Assembly: GCF_025642255.1 (NCBI RefSeq)
Contig: NZ_CP106759.1
Location: 3,499,501-3,563,500 of the forward strand
Source: Stenotrophomonas maltophilia
GTDB lineage: Bacteria > Pseudomonadota > Gammaproteobacteria > Xanthomonadales > Xanthomonadaceae
Direction: 5' to 3'
Length of the DNA stretch: 64,000 nt
The position numbers and the translations under genes were made by a program. Every line of letters starts with the position of its first letter. Positions within the stretch are counted from its first letter, which is position 1. The notes under the pieces are model-generated. The model was not told the origin of the DNA, did not search any database, and worked only from the letters and a program-made list of their open reading frames with translations. Of the stretch, positions 27,664-36,766 are shown one piece after another.

Positions 27664-28116
27664 ATGATCACCACACCTGATTACCAGGCCCTGCTGCAGA
27701 CCGCCATCGCCGAAGCCCGCCAGGGCCTGGCCGAGGGCGGCGTGCCGATCGGCGCGGCGCTGTACCACAACGACGGTCGCCTGCTCGGCTGCGGCCACAA
27801 CCGCCGGGTGCAGGAAGGCGATCCCTCCGTGCACGGCGAGACCGACGCCTTCCGCAAGGCCGGGCGCCAGCGTCGCTACCGCGACACGATCATGGTCACC
27901 ACCCTGGCCCCGTGCTGGTACTGCTCGGGACTGGTGCGCCAGTTCAACATCGGCACCGTGGTGGTCGGCGAGTCCCGCACGTTCCAGGGCGGCATCGACT
28001 GGCTGCGCGAAAACGGCGTCAATGTGATCGACCTCGACAGCCAGGAATGCGTCGACCTGCTCGGGAGCTTCATTGCGCAATATCCCGAGATCTGGAACGA
28101 AGACATCGGCGAATGA
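27664..28116 (+). CDS. Cytosine deaminase of the yeast Fcy1 type (nucleoside deaminase superfamily)
   Basis: This 150-residue protein resembles yeast cytosine deaminase in its whole active site. It has Asn46 in NRRVQ, His58 and Glu60 in HGETDA, the zinc cysteines 84 and 87 in APCWYC, and the C-terminal Trp144 and Asp147 in the ending IWNEDIGE, which aligns with the Fcy1 ending WFEDIGE whose Trp152/Asp155 close the pocket. Predicted reaction: cytosine to uracil plus ammonia in pyrimidine salvage; related bases are possible. The ATG at 27664 is preferred over one 30 bp upstream because it gives the family length. Confidence 0.85.
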   Translation: MITTPDYQALLQTAIAEARQGLAEGGVPIGAALYHNDGRLLGCGHNRRVQEGDPSVHGETDAFRKAGRQRRYRDTIMVTTLAPCWYCSGLVRQFNIGTVVVGESRTFQGGIDWLRENGVNVIDLDSQECVDLLGSFIAQYPEIWNEDIGE

Positions 28117-28242
28117 GTGCCGTGGACTGACCCCAGCCCGCGTTTAATGAATGCTTCATCCGCGGCAGGCCCTTGTGCAGTCAGCGTCTGCGGCGTTCGA
28201 TGTGACGCGCTGCGCACTCCGTCGGCACGCATGCACACGCCG

Positions 28243-28303
28243 CGGTAACACCCCACCGCTCCGGCACGCCTACGGTGGGGTTACCGGGGCCCCCTACCCC
28301 GGC
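28243..28303. promoter_or_regulatory. Two hairpins in the leader of the small gene at 28314
   Basis: GGTAACACCCCACCG and CGGTGGGGTTACC form a stem of about 12 bp. It is followed immediately by CCGGGG-7 nt-CCCCGG, which ends about 10 bp before the start codon and touches the ribosome binding site region. The arrangement could be an old terminator or a translational control structure. Confidence 0.4.
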
Positions 28304-28313
28304 GGAGCCAGCC

Positions 28314-28574
28314 ATGTGCGCGCACGCTGCAAGCCCCACGCCCAATCTGATCCTTGACGGAATCCGCGCCCGCCTGCGGGGCCAATATCGGTTGCATCGG
28401 CGCGGTGCCCTGTTCTGGACCGCTTATCAGAGCATGCAGCTGGAACTGGTGCGCGACCATCCACGCGACCACGTCCGCCTGTGCAACGCGATGGCGGACA
28501 TCGCTGAAGACCTCGGCGTGGTCGAGCACGCCCAACTGATCGGCAATCGCAACGCTGTTTCCACATTGCGATGA
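28314..28574 (+). CDS. Small protein of unknown function
   Basis: This 86-residue basic protein (arginine rich, mostly helical) has no signal peptide and no motif I recognise. GGAG lies at a suitable distance upstream of the ATG at 28314-28316. It is followed on the same strand by a second small unknown gene whose chosen start is 74 bp downstream. Coding is supported by frame length, the ribosome binding site and codon usage with GC-rich third positions, but it remains hypothetical. Confidence 0.55.
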   Translation: MCAHAASPTPNLILDGIRARLRGQYRLHRRGALFWTAYQSMQLELVRDHPRDHVRLCNAMADIAEDLGVVEHAQLIGNRNAVSTLR

Positions 28575-28648
28575 CACCGCTTCCACCGGTGATCAGGCAA
28601 CACTGCGATTCCCCCCACTCCACGTCCACCTCAACCGATTGGATCGAC

Positions 28649-28975
28649 ATGCACACTGAAGTCCCTGCCATTCCCCCGGTCATCGACGTCGATGCGGAAC
28701 TCGAGCACTGGCGCCGCCAGCATGCCGACGGTGCGCTGCCTCATAATTCGTTCGGTTCCTACGTACCCTGGATCAAGTTCGCCTGCGATTCGCTGATCAC
28801 CCAGCCGCGCGCCAGCAACGAGCAGCGTGACGAGATGTTCCAGACCCAGTATGCGCTGCAGATCATGCCGCGGCTGAGCGAAGCACAGGCCCGCGAGTTC
28901 GTTGACCGCTGCTGGCAGCACGTCTACCAGGCCAGCCGCGTGCGCCTGCAGGACGCACCGCGGCTGCGCGCCTGA
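28649..28975 (+). CDS. Small protein of unknown function
   Basis: This 108-residue acidic-to-neutral, largely helical protein contains the stretch ELEHWRRQHADGALPHNSFG and several tryptophans. There is no signal peptide and I do not recognise the family. The open frame starts at 28571, but the ATG at 28649-28651 gives a more natural N-terminus. It lies in a plus-strand run with the unknown gene at 28314 and the iron permease at 29045, about 70 bp upstream of the latter. Confidence 0.65.
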   Translation: MHTEVPAIPPVIDVDAELEHWRRQHADGALPHNSFGSYVPWIKFACDSLITQPRASNEQRDEMFQTQYALQIMPRLSEAQAREFVDRCWQHVYQASRVRLQDAPRLRA

Positions 28976-29044
28976 GCAGGCCTGCTGCACGCAGGCTGCA
29001 CGGCCACGCGCCGATCATCACGTCATCCCAGCGGGACGACGACG

Positions 29045-29467
29045 ATGAAAGCAAGAAACCTGTTCAATACCATCGCCAAGAAGGCCGCGGCCGCCACCGG
29101 CTCTCCGTGGACCTTTCTGGTCGCAGTAGCCATCGTGGTGGTATGGGGCATCTCCGGCCCGGTGTTCGGCTTCAACGACACCTGGCAGCTGGTCATCAAC
29201 ACCGGCACCACCATCATCACCTTCCTGATGGTCTTTCTGATCCAGCACACGCAGAACGCCGATACCGCGGCGATGCAGATCAAGCTGGACGAACTGATCC
29301 GGGCCACCGCGGAAGCCAACAACGAGCTGCTGGATCTGGAAGAACTGGACGAACAGCGGCTGGAAGAGATCCGCGCCGAGTATGAGCGGATGGCACGCGA
29401 AGCCGGCGACGCCCTGGCCCGTGTGCGGGCCTGCCACACGGTGCGCCGTGATGATGAAGCGGTGTAG
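29045..29467 (+). CDS. Low-affinity iron permease family membrane protein
   Basis: This 140-residue protein has two membrane helices (about 22-42 and 52-68) separated by GPVFGFNDTWQLVINTGTT. The motif TFLMVFLIQHTQNADTAAMQIKLDELIRA is the hallmark of the bacterial low-affinity iron permease family (related to the core of yeast Fet4). A charged coiled-coil tail (about 80-125) follows. Transport of iron by bacterial members is not well established; expression elsewhere has been linked to envelope stress. Good ribosome binding site upstream. Confidence 0.85.
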   Translation: MKARNLFNTIAKKAAAATGSPWTFLVAVAIVVVWGISGPVFGFNDTWQLVINTGTTIITFLMVFLIQHTQNADTAAMQIKLDELIRATAEANNELLDLEELDEQRLEEIRAEYERMAREAGDALARVRACHTVRRDDEAV

Positions 29468-29500
29468 CCCTGACGCGACGACCCGCGAACGCGTGATCGA

Positions 29501-29996
29501 AGCGCCGCCGGGTATGACCCGGCGCTACCGTAATCCACGTCGGACCATGCCCGGCGAGCGCGTAGCGCGGCCTGCGTCAGGCCCTGCGAATGTCTGACCG
29601 AAAAGCCGCCGGGTATGACCCGACGCTACCACAATCCCACCGACAGGTAGCGCCGGGCCATGCCCGGCGAGCGCGCAGCGCGGCCTGCGTCAGGCCCTGC
29701 GAATGTCTGACCGAAAAGCCGCCGGGTATGACCCGGCGCTACCGGAATCCCGCCGACAGGTAGCGCCGGGCCATGCCCGGCGAGCGCGCAGCGCGGCCTG
29801 CGTCAGGCCTTGCGAATGTCTGACCGAGAAGCCGCCGGGTATGACCCGGCGCTACCGGGATCCCGCCGACAGGTAGCGCCGGGCCATCCCCGGCGAGCGC
29901 ACAGTGCGGCCTGCGTCAGGCCCTGCGAACGCCTGATCGAAGCGCCGCCGGGTATGACCCGGCGCTACCGGAATCCACGTCGGGCCATGCCCGGCG
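29501..29996. repeat. Tandem array of SMAG REP units, 113-bp period
   Basis: Units begin with GTAGCGCCGGGCCAT... at 29647, 29760 and 29873, exactly 113 bp apart. A degenerate unit precedes them from about 29534 and a shortened copy ends near 29996. Each unit holds one plus palindrome and one inverted palindrome (GCCGGGTATGACCCGGCGCTAC split by a spacer), so the whole is a series of inverted pairs. It fills the 536-bp gap between the convergent iron permease and smeF genes; no gene is visible inside. Confidence 0.93.
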
Positions 29997-30003
29997 CGTC
30001 CCG

Positions 30004-31389
30004 TCAGCTGCGTTCGTGCCACCCGCCGCCCAGCACCTTGTACAGGGTGATGCGGTTGGCCTGCTGGGCCAGTTGCGCCTGCAGCCGCGTCTGCTGCGCG
30101 CTGTAGGCCGTACGACGCGCGTCGAGCAGGCTGACGAAGCTGTCCAGGCCGGCGTCATAGCGTGCCTGCGACAGCCGGTTGGCCTGCTCGGCCGCGTCGA
30201 CCAGACGCTGCTGCGCGCTGACCTGCTCATCCAGGCTGACATTCATCGCCAGCGCATCCGCCGCTTCGCGGAAGCCGTTCTGGATCGCCTTCTCGTACTG
30301 CGCCAATGCGATATCACGATCTGCATTGGCGATGTCGAGATTGGCACGCAGACGGCCGCCCTGGAAGATCGGCAGGGTGATCTTCGGCAGGAAGCTCCAC
30401 ACGCGCGTGCCGCTGTCGAAGAGGTTCGACAGTTCATTCGATCCGCTGCCGATGCTGCCTGTCAGCGAAATGCTCGGGAAGAACGCTGCGCGGGCAGCGC
30501 CGATGTTGGCGTTGGCGGCCAGCAACTGGTGTTCGGCCGCCATGATGTCCGGGCGCAGCAGCAGCACGTCGCTGGGCAGGCCGGCCGGTGGTGGGGCCAG
30601 TGCCAGCAACTGCGGCTCGATGCCATCCGGCAGCAGAGCCGGGTCGACCTGGCCACCGGCCAGCAGCGCCAGGGCATTGCGGTCCTGCGCGAGCTGGCCG
30701 CGCAGGCGTGCGGCATCGGTGCGCGCGGTTTCGACCAGGGTGCGGGTCTGGGTCAGTTCAAGTGCTGAACTGCCGCCACGTTCATGGCGTGCTTCTGCCA
30801 GGCGCAGCGAATCCTCATAGGTCTTCAGCGTCGCTTCGGCGATCTTCAGCTGCTGGCTGTCGGCGCCGTAGGTCAGCCACGCCGTTGCCGTCTCGGCCAC
30901 CAGGCTCAGCTGTGCATTACGGCGGTTGGCGGCGATGGCAAAGTACTGCTGCAGGGCTGCTTCGCTGAGGTTGCGCACGCGGCCGAACAGGTCCAGCTCG
31001 AATTCGGCCACACCGACGCCGGCAGTGAACTGCTCGGTGACTCCCGCATCCGTACCTGTGCGCTCCATCTGCCCGGTGATGGCCACACCCGGCACCCGGT
31101 CGGCGCGCTGCACCCGGTACTGGCCGCGTGCGCGCTCGACATTGAGCACGGCCACACGCAGGTCGCGGTTGTTGTCCAGCGCCTGGCCGATCACCTGCTG
31201 CAGGCGTGGATCGGTGAAGAAGTCACGCCAGCCCAGCGTGGCCACATCGGCAACCTGGCCCTGCGTGGCCTCTGCCGGCCACTGCGCAGGAATCGCCGGG
31301 GCAACGGCCGTGTCCTTCGGCGCGAGGGTGGAGCAGCCGGCGACCGTGAGCACGGCGGCCAGGGATACAGCAAGAGAAGAGAGTTTCAT
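30004..31389 (-). CDS. smeF: Outer membrane channel of the SmeDEF efflux pump
   Basis: This 461-residue TolC/OprM-family lipoprotein (lipobox VAGC, Cys19) has two repeated outer membrane efflux domains, with typical stretches such as NNRDLRVAVLNVERARGQYRVQRAD and AFFPSISLTGSIGSG. It forms the exit duct for SmeDE substrates: quinolones, tetracycline, chloramphenicol, macrolides and biocides such as triclosan. It is the third gene of smeDEF; a SMAG pair lies in the 97-bp gap after smeE. Confidence 0.93.
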   Translation of the reverse strand: MKLSSLAVSLAAVLTVAGCSTLAPKDTAVAPAIPAQWPAEATQGQVADVATLGWRDFFTDPRLQQVIGQALDNNRDLRVAVLNVERARGQYRVQRADRVPGVAITGQMERTGTDAGVTEQFTAGVGVAEFELDLFGRVRNLSEAALQQYFAIAANRRNAQLSLVAETATAWLTYGADSQQLKIAEATLKTYEDSLRLAEARHERGGSSALELTQTRTLVETARTDAARLRGQLAQDRNALALLAGGQVDPALLPDGIEPQLLALAPPPAGLPSDVLLLRPDIMAAEHQLLAANANIGAARAAFFPSISLTGSIGSGSNELSNLFDSGTRVWSFLPKITLPIFQGGRLRANLDIANADRDIALAQYEKAIQNGFREAADALAMNVSLDEQVSAQQRLVDAAEQANRLSQARYDAGLDSFVSLLDARRTAYSAQQTRLQAQLAQQANRITLYKVLGGGWHERS

Positions 31390-31413
31390 GGCGACACCTT
31401 GGGGGTCACGGTG

Positions 31414-31477
31414 GTAGCGCCGGGCCGTTCCCGGCAGCTACGTGGTAAGGCATCCGCCGGGCATGGCCCGGCGCTGC
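31414..31477. repeat. SMAG inverted pair inside the smeE-smeF gap
   Basis: GTAGCGCCGGGCCGTTCCCG on the plus strand and a minus copy ending GCGCTGC face each other between two genes of one operon. Confidence 0.88.
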
Positions 31478-31486
31478 CGGATTCCA

Positions 31487-34400
31487 TCACTCGGCGGTCC
31501 TGCGTTTGAACACGCGCTGCACCACCACGAAGAACAGCGGCACGAAGAACACGCCCAGCGCGGTGCCGACGATCATGCCGCCCAGCACGCCGATGCCGAT
31601 GGCCTGCTTGGCGCCGGAACCGGCACCGGTGGAGATCGCCAGCGGCACCACGCCCATGCCGAATGCGAGCGAGGTCATCACGATGGGACGCAGGCGATCG
31701 CGCACGGCATGCATGATCGATTCGATCAGGCCGGCCCCCTTCTCCAGGTTTTCCTTGGCGAACTCGACGATCAGGATCGCGTTCTTGCTGGTCAGGCCCA
31801 CCGTGGTCAGCATTGCCACCTGGAAGTAGATGTCGCGCTCCAGGCCCTTGAAGGTGTTGGCCAGCACCGCGCCGAGGATACCCAGCGGGGCGGCCAGCAG
31901 CACGGCGGTCGGAACACTCCAGCTTTCGTACATTGCGGCCAGGCACAGGAACACGATCATCAGCGACAGCGTGTACAGCAGCGGGGTCTGCGAGCCGGCC
32001 TGGCGTTCCTGATAGGACATCGCGGTCCACTCGATGCCGAAGCCCGCCGGCAGCTGCTTGGCCAGCTGCTCGATCTCCACCATGGCGTCACCGGAGGCGA
32101 CTCCCGGGGCCGGTTCGCCCTGGATTTCCATTGCCGACACGCCGTTGTAGCGCTCCAGGCGCGGCGAGCCGTAATCCCAGTGCTTGCTGGCGAAGGCGCT
32201 GAACGGAACCATCTCGCCCTTGTCGTTCTTCACCGACCAGAGATCGAAGTCCTCCGGCACCATGCGGAACGGCTGGTCGGCCTGCACGAACACGCGCTTG
32301 ACGCGGCCACGATCGACGAAATCATCGATGTACGCGCTGCCCCACGCGGTCGCCAGGGTGGTATTGACCTGGGCGATCGACAGCCCCAGCGACGTTGCCT
32401 TGGCCACGTCGATGTCGATGCGGAACTGCGGCGTGTCTTCCTGGCCGTTCGGGCGGACGTTGGCCAGCTTCTTGCTGCCGGCCGCCAGGCCGAGCAGCTG
32501 GTCACGCGCGGCCACCAGTGCATCGTGGCCTTGGCCGCTGTTGTCCTTCAGGAAGAAGGTGTAGCCCGAAGCGGTACCCAGCTCCGGGATCGCCGGCGGC
32601 GGGAAGGCGAAGATGAAGGCGTCCTTGATCCCACCCAGCGCAGCCATGGCGCGGCCGGTGATCGGCATCACGCCGTTGTCGGCGTCACGCTCGCTCCAGT
32701 CCTTCAGCTTGACGAAGGCCATGCCCGCGTTCTGGCCCATGCCGGCGAAGCTGAAGCCCTGCACCGAGAACACCGACTCGACCGCCGCCTTCTCGTTCTC
32801 CAGGAAGTGGTTCTCCAGTGCCGCGATCGATTCCAGGGTACGTTCCTGGGTGGCGCCGACCGGGGCCTGCACCAGCGCCATCAGCACGCCCTGGTCTTCA
32901 TTGGGCAGGAACGAGCTGGGCAGGCGCACGAACAGAACCGCCATCAGTACGAACAGCGCGGCGACGATGCCCATGAAACGCCACGGACGGTTCAGGATGC
33001 CGCGTACACCACGCTGGTAGCTTTCGCTGGTGCGGTCGAAACCCCGGTTGAAGCCGTTGAAGAAGCGACCGGCCAGGCCGCGGTGGGCGACATGATGCTC
33101 GCCCTTCTTCAGCGGCTTGAGCAGGGTGGCGCACAGCGCCGGGGTCAGTACGATCGCGACCAGCACCGACAGCGCCATCGCCGAAACGATCGTGGCCGAG
33201 AACTGCCGGTAGATCACGCCGGTGGAGCCACTCATGAAGGCCATCGGCACGAAGACGGCCGACAGCACCAGGCCGATGCCGACCAGTGCACCGGTGATCT
33301 GGCCCATCGACTTGCGGGTGGCCTCCAGCGGCGACAGGCCCTCCTCGGACATGATGCGCTCGACGTTCTCCACCACCACGATGGCGTCGTCCACCAGCAG
33401 GCCGATCGCCAGCACCATCGCGAACATGGTCAGCATGTTCACCGAGAAGCCGAGCATCGCCAGTACGCCGAACGTGCCCAGCAGCACCACCGGCACGGCG
33501 ATGGTCGGGATCAGGGTGGCGCGGAAGTTCTGCAGGAACAGGTACATCACCACGAACACCAGCACGATCGCTTCGATCAGGGTCTGCACGACGCCCTTGA
33601 TCGACACGCGTACGAACGGCGTGGTGTCGTACGGAATCTCGGCCTTCAGGCCGGCCGGGAAGAAGTTCTTCAGGTCGTCCAGCGCGGCATCCACGCCGGC
33701 GGCAGTGTCGAGCGCATTGGCGCCGGTGGCCAGGGTGACGGCCAGGCCGCTGGCCGGCTGGCCGTTGTAGCGGGTGACGAAGTCGTAGGACTCCGCGCCC
33801 AGCTCGACGCGGGCGACATCACCCAGGCGCAGTTCGGCACCGTCCTGCGCGCCGCGCACGACGATGTTGCGGAACTGCTCCGGCGTCTGCAGGCGCGACT
33901 GCGCATTGATCGTGGCGTTGAGCTGCTGGCCCTTGACCGAGGGCGCGCCGCCCAGCTGGCCGATCGCCACCTGTGCGTTCTGTGCCTGGATCGCTGCGGT
34001 CACTTCCGGCACCGACAGGCCGTAGGTATGCAGCTTGTGCGGGTCCAGCCAGATGCGCATGGCGTACTTGCCGCCGAAGACCTGGATGTTGCCCACCCCC
34101 GGGACTCGGCTCAGGCGATCGACGACATTGGAGCCGACGTAATCGGCGATGTCGTTGGCATCCATGCTGCCGTCTTCGGAGACGAAGGCGATCACGTTCA
34201 GGAAGCCCGAGCTGGACTTGGCCACGTTGATGCCCTGCCGCTGCACTTCCTGCGGCAGCAGCGGCATGGCCAGCTGCAGCTTGTTCTGCACCTGCACCTG
34301 CGCGATGTCCGGATTGGTACCGCTCTCGAAGGTCAGGGTGATGGTCGCCTGGCCGTTGGCCGAGCTGTTGGAGGAGAAGTAGATCAGGCCATCAAGCCCC

Positions 34401-34609
34401 TTCATGTTCTGCTCGATGATCTGCGTCACCGAGTCTTCGACCACTTTGGCCGAGGCACCCGGGTAGGTGGCGCTGATTTCCACCGCCGGCGGAGCGACGT
34501 TGGGATACATCGAGACCGGCAGCTTGAACAGGGCCAGGCCGCCGGCGAGCATGATGATGATGGCGATGACCCACGCGAAGATGGGTCGATCGATGAAAAA
34601 GCGTGCCAT
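31487..34609 (-). CDS. smeE: RND multidrug efflux transporter SmeE
   Basis: This 1040-residue inner membrane pump of the HAE1 family has twelve helices in two halves with large periplasmic loops. The proton-relay aspartates are in the fourth helix ([18 protein letters not shown]). Conserved signatures include the N-terminal [36 protein letters not shown] and [12 protein letters not shown]. It couples proton influx to drug export together with SmeD and SmeF. It lies 12 bp after smeD. Confidence 0.96.
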   Translation of the reverse strand: MARFFIDRPIFAWVIAIIIMLAGGLALFKLPVSMYPNVAPPAVEISATYPGASAKVVEDSVTQIIEQNMKGLDGLIYFSSNSSANGQATITLTFESGTNPDIAQVQVQNKLQLAMPLLPQEVQRQGINVAKSSSGFLNVIAFVSEDGSMDANDIADYVGSNVVDRLSRVPGVGNIQVFGGKYAMRIWLDPHKLHTYGLSVPEVTAAIQAQNAQVAIGQLGGAPSVKGQQLNATINAQSRLQTPEQFRNIVVRGAQDGAELRLGDVARVELGAESYDFVTRYNGQPASGLAVTLATGANALDTAAGVDAALDDLKNFFPAGLKAEIPYDTTPFVRVSIKGVVQTLIEAIVLVFVVMYLFLQNFRATLIPTIAVPVVLLGTFGVLAMLGFSVNMLTMFAMVLAIGLLVDDAIVVVENVERIMSEEGLSPLEATRKSMGQITGALVGIGLVLSAVFVPMAFMSGSTGVIYRQFSATIVSAMALSVLVAIVLTPALCATLLKPLKKGEHHVAHRGLAGRFFNGFNRGFDRTSESYQRGVRGILNRPWRFMGIVAALFVLMAVLFVRLPSSFLPNEDQGVLMALVQAPVGATQERTLESIAALENHFLENEKAAVESVFSVQGFSFAGMGQNAGMAFVKLKDWSERDADNGVMPITGRAMAALGGIKDAFIFAFPPPAIPELGTASGYTFFLKDNSGQGHDALVAARDQLLGLAAGSKKLANVRPNGQEDTPQFRIDIDVAKATSLGLSIAQVNTTLATAWGSAYIDDFVDRGRVKRVFVQADQPFRMVPEDFDLWSVKNDKGEMVPFSAFASKHWDYGSPRLERYNGVSAMEIQGEPAPGVASGDAMVEIEQLAKQLPAGFGIEWTAMSYQERQAGSQTPLLYTLSLMIVFLCLAAMYESWSVPTAVLLAAPLGILGAVLANTFKGLERDIYFQVAMLTTVGLTSKNAILIVEFAKENLEKGAGLIESIMHAVRDRLRPIVMTSLAFGMGVVPLAISTGAGSGAKQAIGIGVLGGMIVGTALGVFFVPLFFVVVQRVFKRRTAE

Positions 34610-34621
34610 GGAATTCTCCGC

Positions 34622-35803
34622 TTACTTCGCGTCGCCGGCCGGAGCCGCAGGCGGGGCAGCGGCCGGCTTGGCCGGTGCGGCGCCCTTTTCGGTGGCGTTG
34701 ACCGGCATGCCGGGGCCGATCTTCTGCAGGCCTTCGACGATGACCTTGTCGCCGGGCTTCAGGCCATCCTCGACCAGCCACTTGTCGCCGATGGTGCGGC
34801 TGACCTTGACCGGGCGGACTTCGACCTTGCTGTCCTTGCCGACCACCATCGCCGTGGTGTCACCCTTGGCATCGCGGGCGATGCCCTGCATCGGCACCAG
34901 CACGGCGTCGCTGCGCACGCCGCCACCGATCACTGCGCGCACGTACATGCCCGGCATCAGCAGGCCATCGGGGTTTTCCACCTTGACCCGCAGGCCGAAG
35001 CTGCCGGTGGCTGGATCGACGCTGACTTCGGAGAACTCCAGCGTGCCCTTGTGCTCGAAAGCGCTGCCGTCTTCCAGCAGGATGCTGACCGGCGTCTGCT
35101 GGTTGTCCTGCAGGCGGCCGGCGGCCAGCTCGCGGCGCAGCTGCAGCAGCTCGGCCGAGGACTGGGTGAGGTCGACATAGATCGGATCCAGCTGCTGCAC
35201 TGTGGCCAGGGCGTCGGCCTGGCCGGCGTTCACCAGCGCACCCTGGGTGACGCTGGACTTGCCGATGCGGCCGCTGATGGGCGCGGTGATGCGGGCGTAG
35301 CCCAGCGTGACGTTGGCCGAATCCAGCGAAGCCCGGGCGGCGCCGACGTCGGCCTCGGCCTGCTTCTGCGCGGCTACGGCGTTTTCCAGATCCTGCTGGC
35401 TGACCGCATCGACCTTGGCCAGCTCGGTGATGCGCTTGGCACTCAGGCGCGCGGCGTTGGCCGTGGCTTCGGCGCGGGCCAGCTGTGCGCGGGCACTGTT
35501 GGCCTGGGCGCGGTAGCTGGCGTCATCCAGCTGGTACAACGGCTCGCCGGCCTTGACCATGCCGCCCTCGGTAAACAGGCGCTTGGCCACGATGCCGCTG
35601 ACCTGCGGACGGACTTCGGCCACCAGGAAGGCATTGGTCCGGCCCGGCAACTCGCGGGTCAGGCCCACGGTCTCGGACTTCAGCGTGACCACGCTGACCT
35701 GGCCGGGCCCCTGTTCGGGGGCCTGGGGTTCGCCGCCACAGGCGGCCACGGTCGTGGCGATGGCCAGCGACAGCGCAAAGGGTCGGATTCGGCTCAGCAA
35801 CAT
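34622..35803 (-). CDS. smeD: Periplasmic adaptor of the SmeDEF efflux pump
   Basis: This 393-residue membrane fusion lipoprotein (lipobox VAAC, Cys22) has the usual hairpin, lipoyl and beta-barrel domains: EVRPQVSGIVAKRLFTEGG, a coiled-coil hairpin (about 95-155), and YARITAPISGRIGKS. The tail is rich in alanine and proline. The open frame extends to 36004 across the operator region, but the ATG at 35801-35803 starts the signal peptide. It is divergent from smeT. Confidence 0.95.
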   Translation of the reverse strand: MLLSRIRPFALSLAIATTVAACGGEPQAPEQGPGQVSVVTLKSETVGLTRELPGRTNAFLVAEVRPQVSGIVAKRLFTEGGMVKAGEPLYQLDDASYRAQANSARAQLARAEATANAARLSAKRITELAKVDAVSQQDLENAVAAQKQAEADVGAARASLDSANVTLGYARITAPISGRIGKSSVTQGALVNAGQADALATVQQLDPIYVDLTQSSAELLQLRRELAAGRLQDNQQTPVSILLEDGSAFEHKGTLEFSEVSVDPATGSFGLRVKVENPDGLLMPGMYVRAVIGGGVRSDAVLVPMQGIARDAKGDTTAMVVGKDSKVEVRPVKVSRTIGDKWLVEDGLKPGDKVIVEGLQKIGPGMPVNATEKGAAPAKPAAAPPAAPAGDAK

Positions 35804-35960
35804 GGGGAAGGCTCTTGGAAGGAAGAATCTCAGCAGGCGCTGATACGGCGGACACTTCCCGGGAACGGGTTGAGGCCTCTCGTACAACGCCCCCCCCGGG
35901 CAGGCATGGGTGCCGGAACAGGACAGCCACGCACACGACGGGAACGATGGAGGTGAAATA

Positions 35961-35988
35961 TACATACATGCTTGTTTGTTTGTAAACA
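35961..35988. promoter_or_regulatory. SmeT operator in the smeT-smeD intergenic region
   Basis: The 28-bp AT-rich segment here, with GTTTACAAACAAACAAG on the minus strand followed by CATGTATGTA, corresponds to the SmeT-bound site as I remember it from S. maltophilia. It overlaps the promoters of both divergent genes, so SmeT represses itself and smeDEF. The full intergenic gap is 222 bp. Confidence 0.8.
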
Positions 35989-36025
35989 GGTACAATTCAG
36001 CCACGTTTCACCCGTACTCGTACCC

Positions 36026-36685
36026 ATGGCCCGCAAGACCAAAGAGGACACCCAGGCAACCCGGGAAGGCATCCTTGACGCCGCCGAAGCCTGCTTCCAT
36101 GAACATGGCGTGGCCCGTACCACGCTGGAGATGATCGGTGCCCGCGCCGGCTATACCCGCGGCGCCGTGTACTGGCACTTCAAGAACAAGGGCGAGGTGC
36201 TGGCCGCGATCATCGAACGGGTGCACCTGCCTTTCATGCAGGAACTGGAGCGCACCTCCACCGAGCAGCGCGATACGCCGGTGCATGATCTGCGCGCGGT
36301 GATGATCCATTCCTTCATCGAGCTGTCCGAAGACGAGCGCCTGCGCAAGACCATGGAGATCATGCTGCGCAGCGATGCTTCGGCCGACACCAAGGTGCTG
36401 ACCGAACTCCAGCAGGCCGGTTTCCGCGACGCGCTGGACCGGATGGAGCGTGCGCTGCGACGCGCGCAGGCGCTGGGCCAGCTGCGCGAAGGCGCCGACC
36501 CGAAGATCGCCGCGCGCATGCTGCACGCGACCGTGCTGGGGGTGCTGCATGGCGCGATGGTCGAGCCGGATCTGATGGATCTCCAGCGCGACGGCATGCT
36601 CGCGCTGGACATGACCCTGGCCGCCTACGTGAAGGAAGGCGTGTTCGAGCCGGGCACCGTACCTGCGCCGTTGCCGGAGGCGTGA
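36026..36685 (+). CDS. smeT: TetR-family repressor of smeDEF
   Basis: This 219-residue repressor has an N-terminal helix-turn-helix (about 12-58, with TLEMIGARAGYTRGAVYWHFKNK) and a ligand-binding helical domain where drugs and triclosan induce release. Length equals the described SmeT. Position 166 is leucine, the wild-type residue; the known de-repressing change in a resistant strain is L166Q, so pump repression is probably intact here. The ATG at 36026 is chosen over the upstream 35972, which would lie inside the operator. Confidence 0.95.
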   Translation: MARKTKEDTQATREGILDAAEACFHEHGVARTTLEMIGARAGYTRGAVYWHFKNKGEVLAAIIERVHLPFMQELERTSTEQRDTPVHDLRAVMIHSFIELSEDERLRKTMEIMLRSDASADTKVLTELQQAGFRDALDRMERALRRAQALGQLREGADPKIAARMLHATVLGVLHGAMVEPDLMDLQRDGMLALDMTLAAYVKEGVFEPGTVPAPLPEA

Positions 36686-36692
36686 GCGAACA

Positions 36693-36730
36693 GGGGTCAG
36701 AGCCCTCGCCAGGGCGAGGGATCCGACCCC
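36693..36730. repeat. GGGGTCAGAGCCC inverted repeat
   Basis: GGGGTCAGAGCCCTCGCC and GGCGAGGGATCCGACCCC form a long near-perfect stem right after smeT. A close relative occurs at 50792-50822. Confidence 0.75.
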
Positions 36731-36737
36731 TCAAACA

Positions 36738-36763
36738 AGAAGGCCGCCTTTCGGCGGCCTTCT
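36738..36763. terminator. Bidirectional terminator between smeT and hslU
   Basis: An 11-bp stem AGAAGGCCGCC / GGCGGCCTTCT with a TTTC loop lies 4 bp before the hslU stop and between convergent genes. The T-run is short. Confidence 0.75.
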
Positions 36764-36766
36764 GCG

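Noticed and set aside
24581..27667. A 1028-codon plus-strand open frame opposite the M1 peptidase and ubiE
   Set aside because: It shows no recognisable domain and spans two real genes, a terminator and a SMAG element on the other strand.
29501..29996. CRISPR array
   Set aside because: The 113-bp units are palindromic REP pairs with conserved, not variable, spacers, and no cas genes are near.
31442..35956. A 1504-codon open frame on the plus strand opposite smeF-smeE-smeD
   Set aside because: It is antisense to three well-supported genes, histidine/arginine/glutamine rich without motifs, and arises from the lack of stops in high-GC codon positions.
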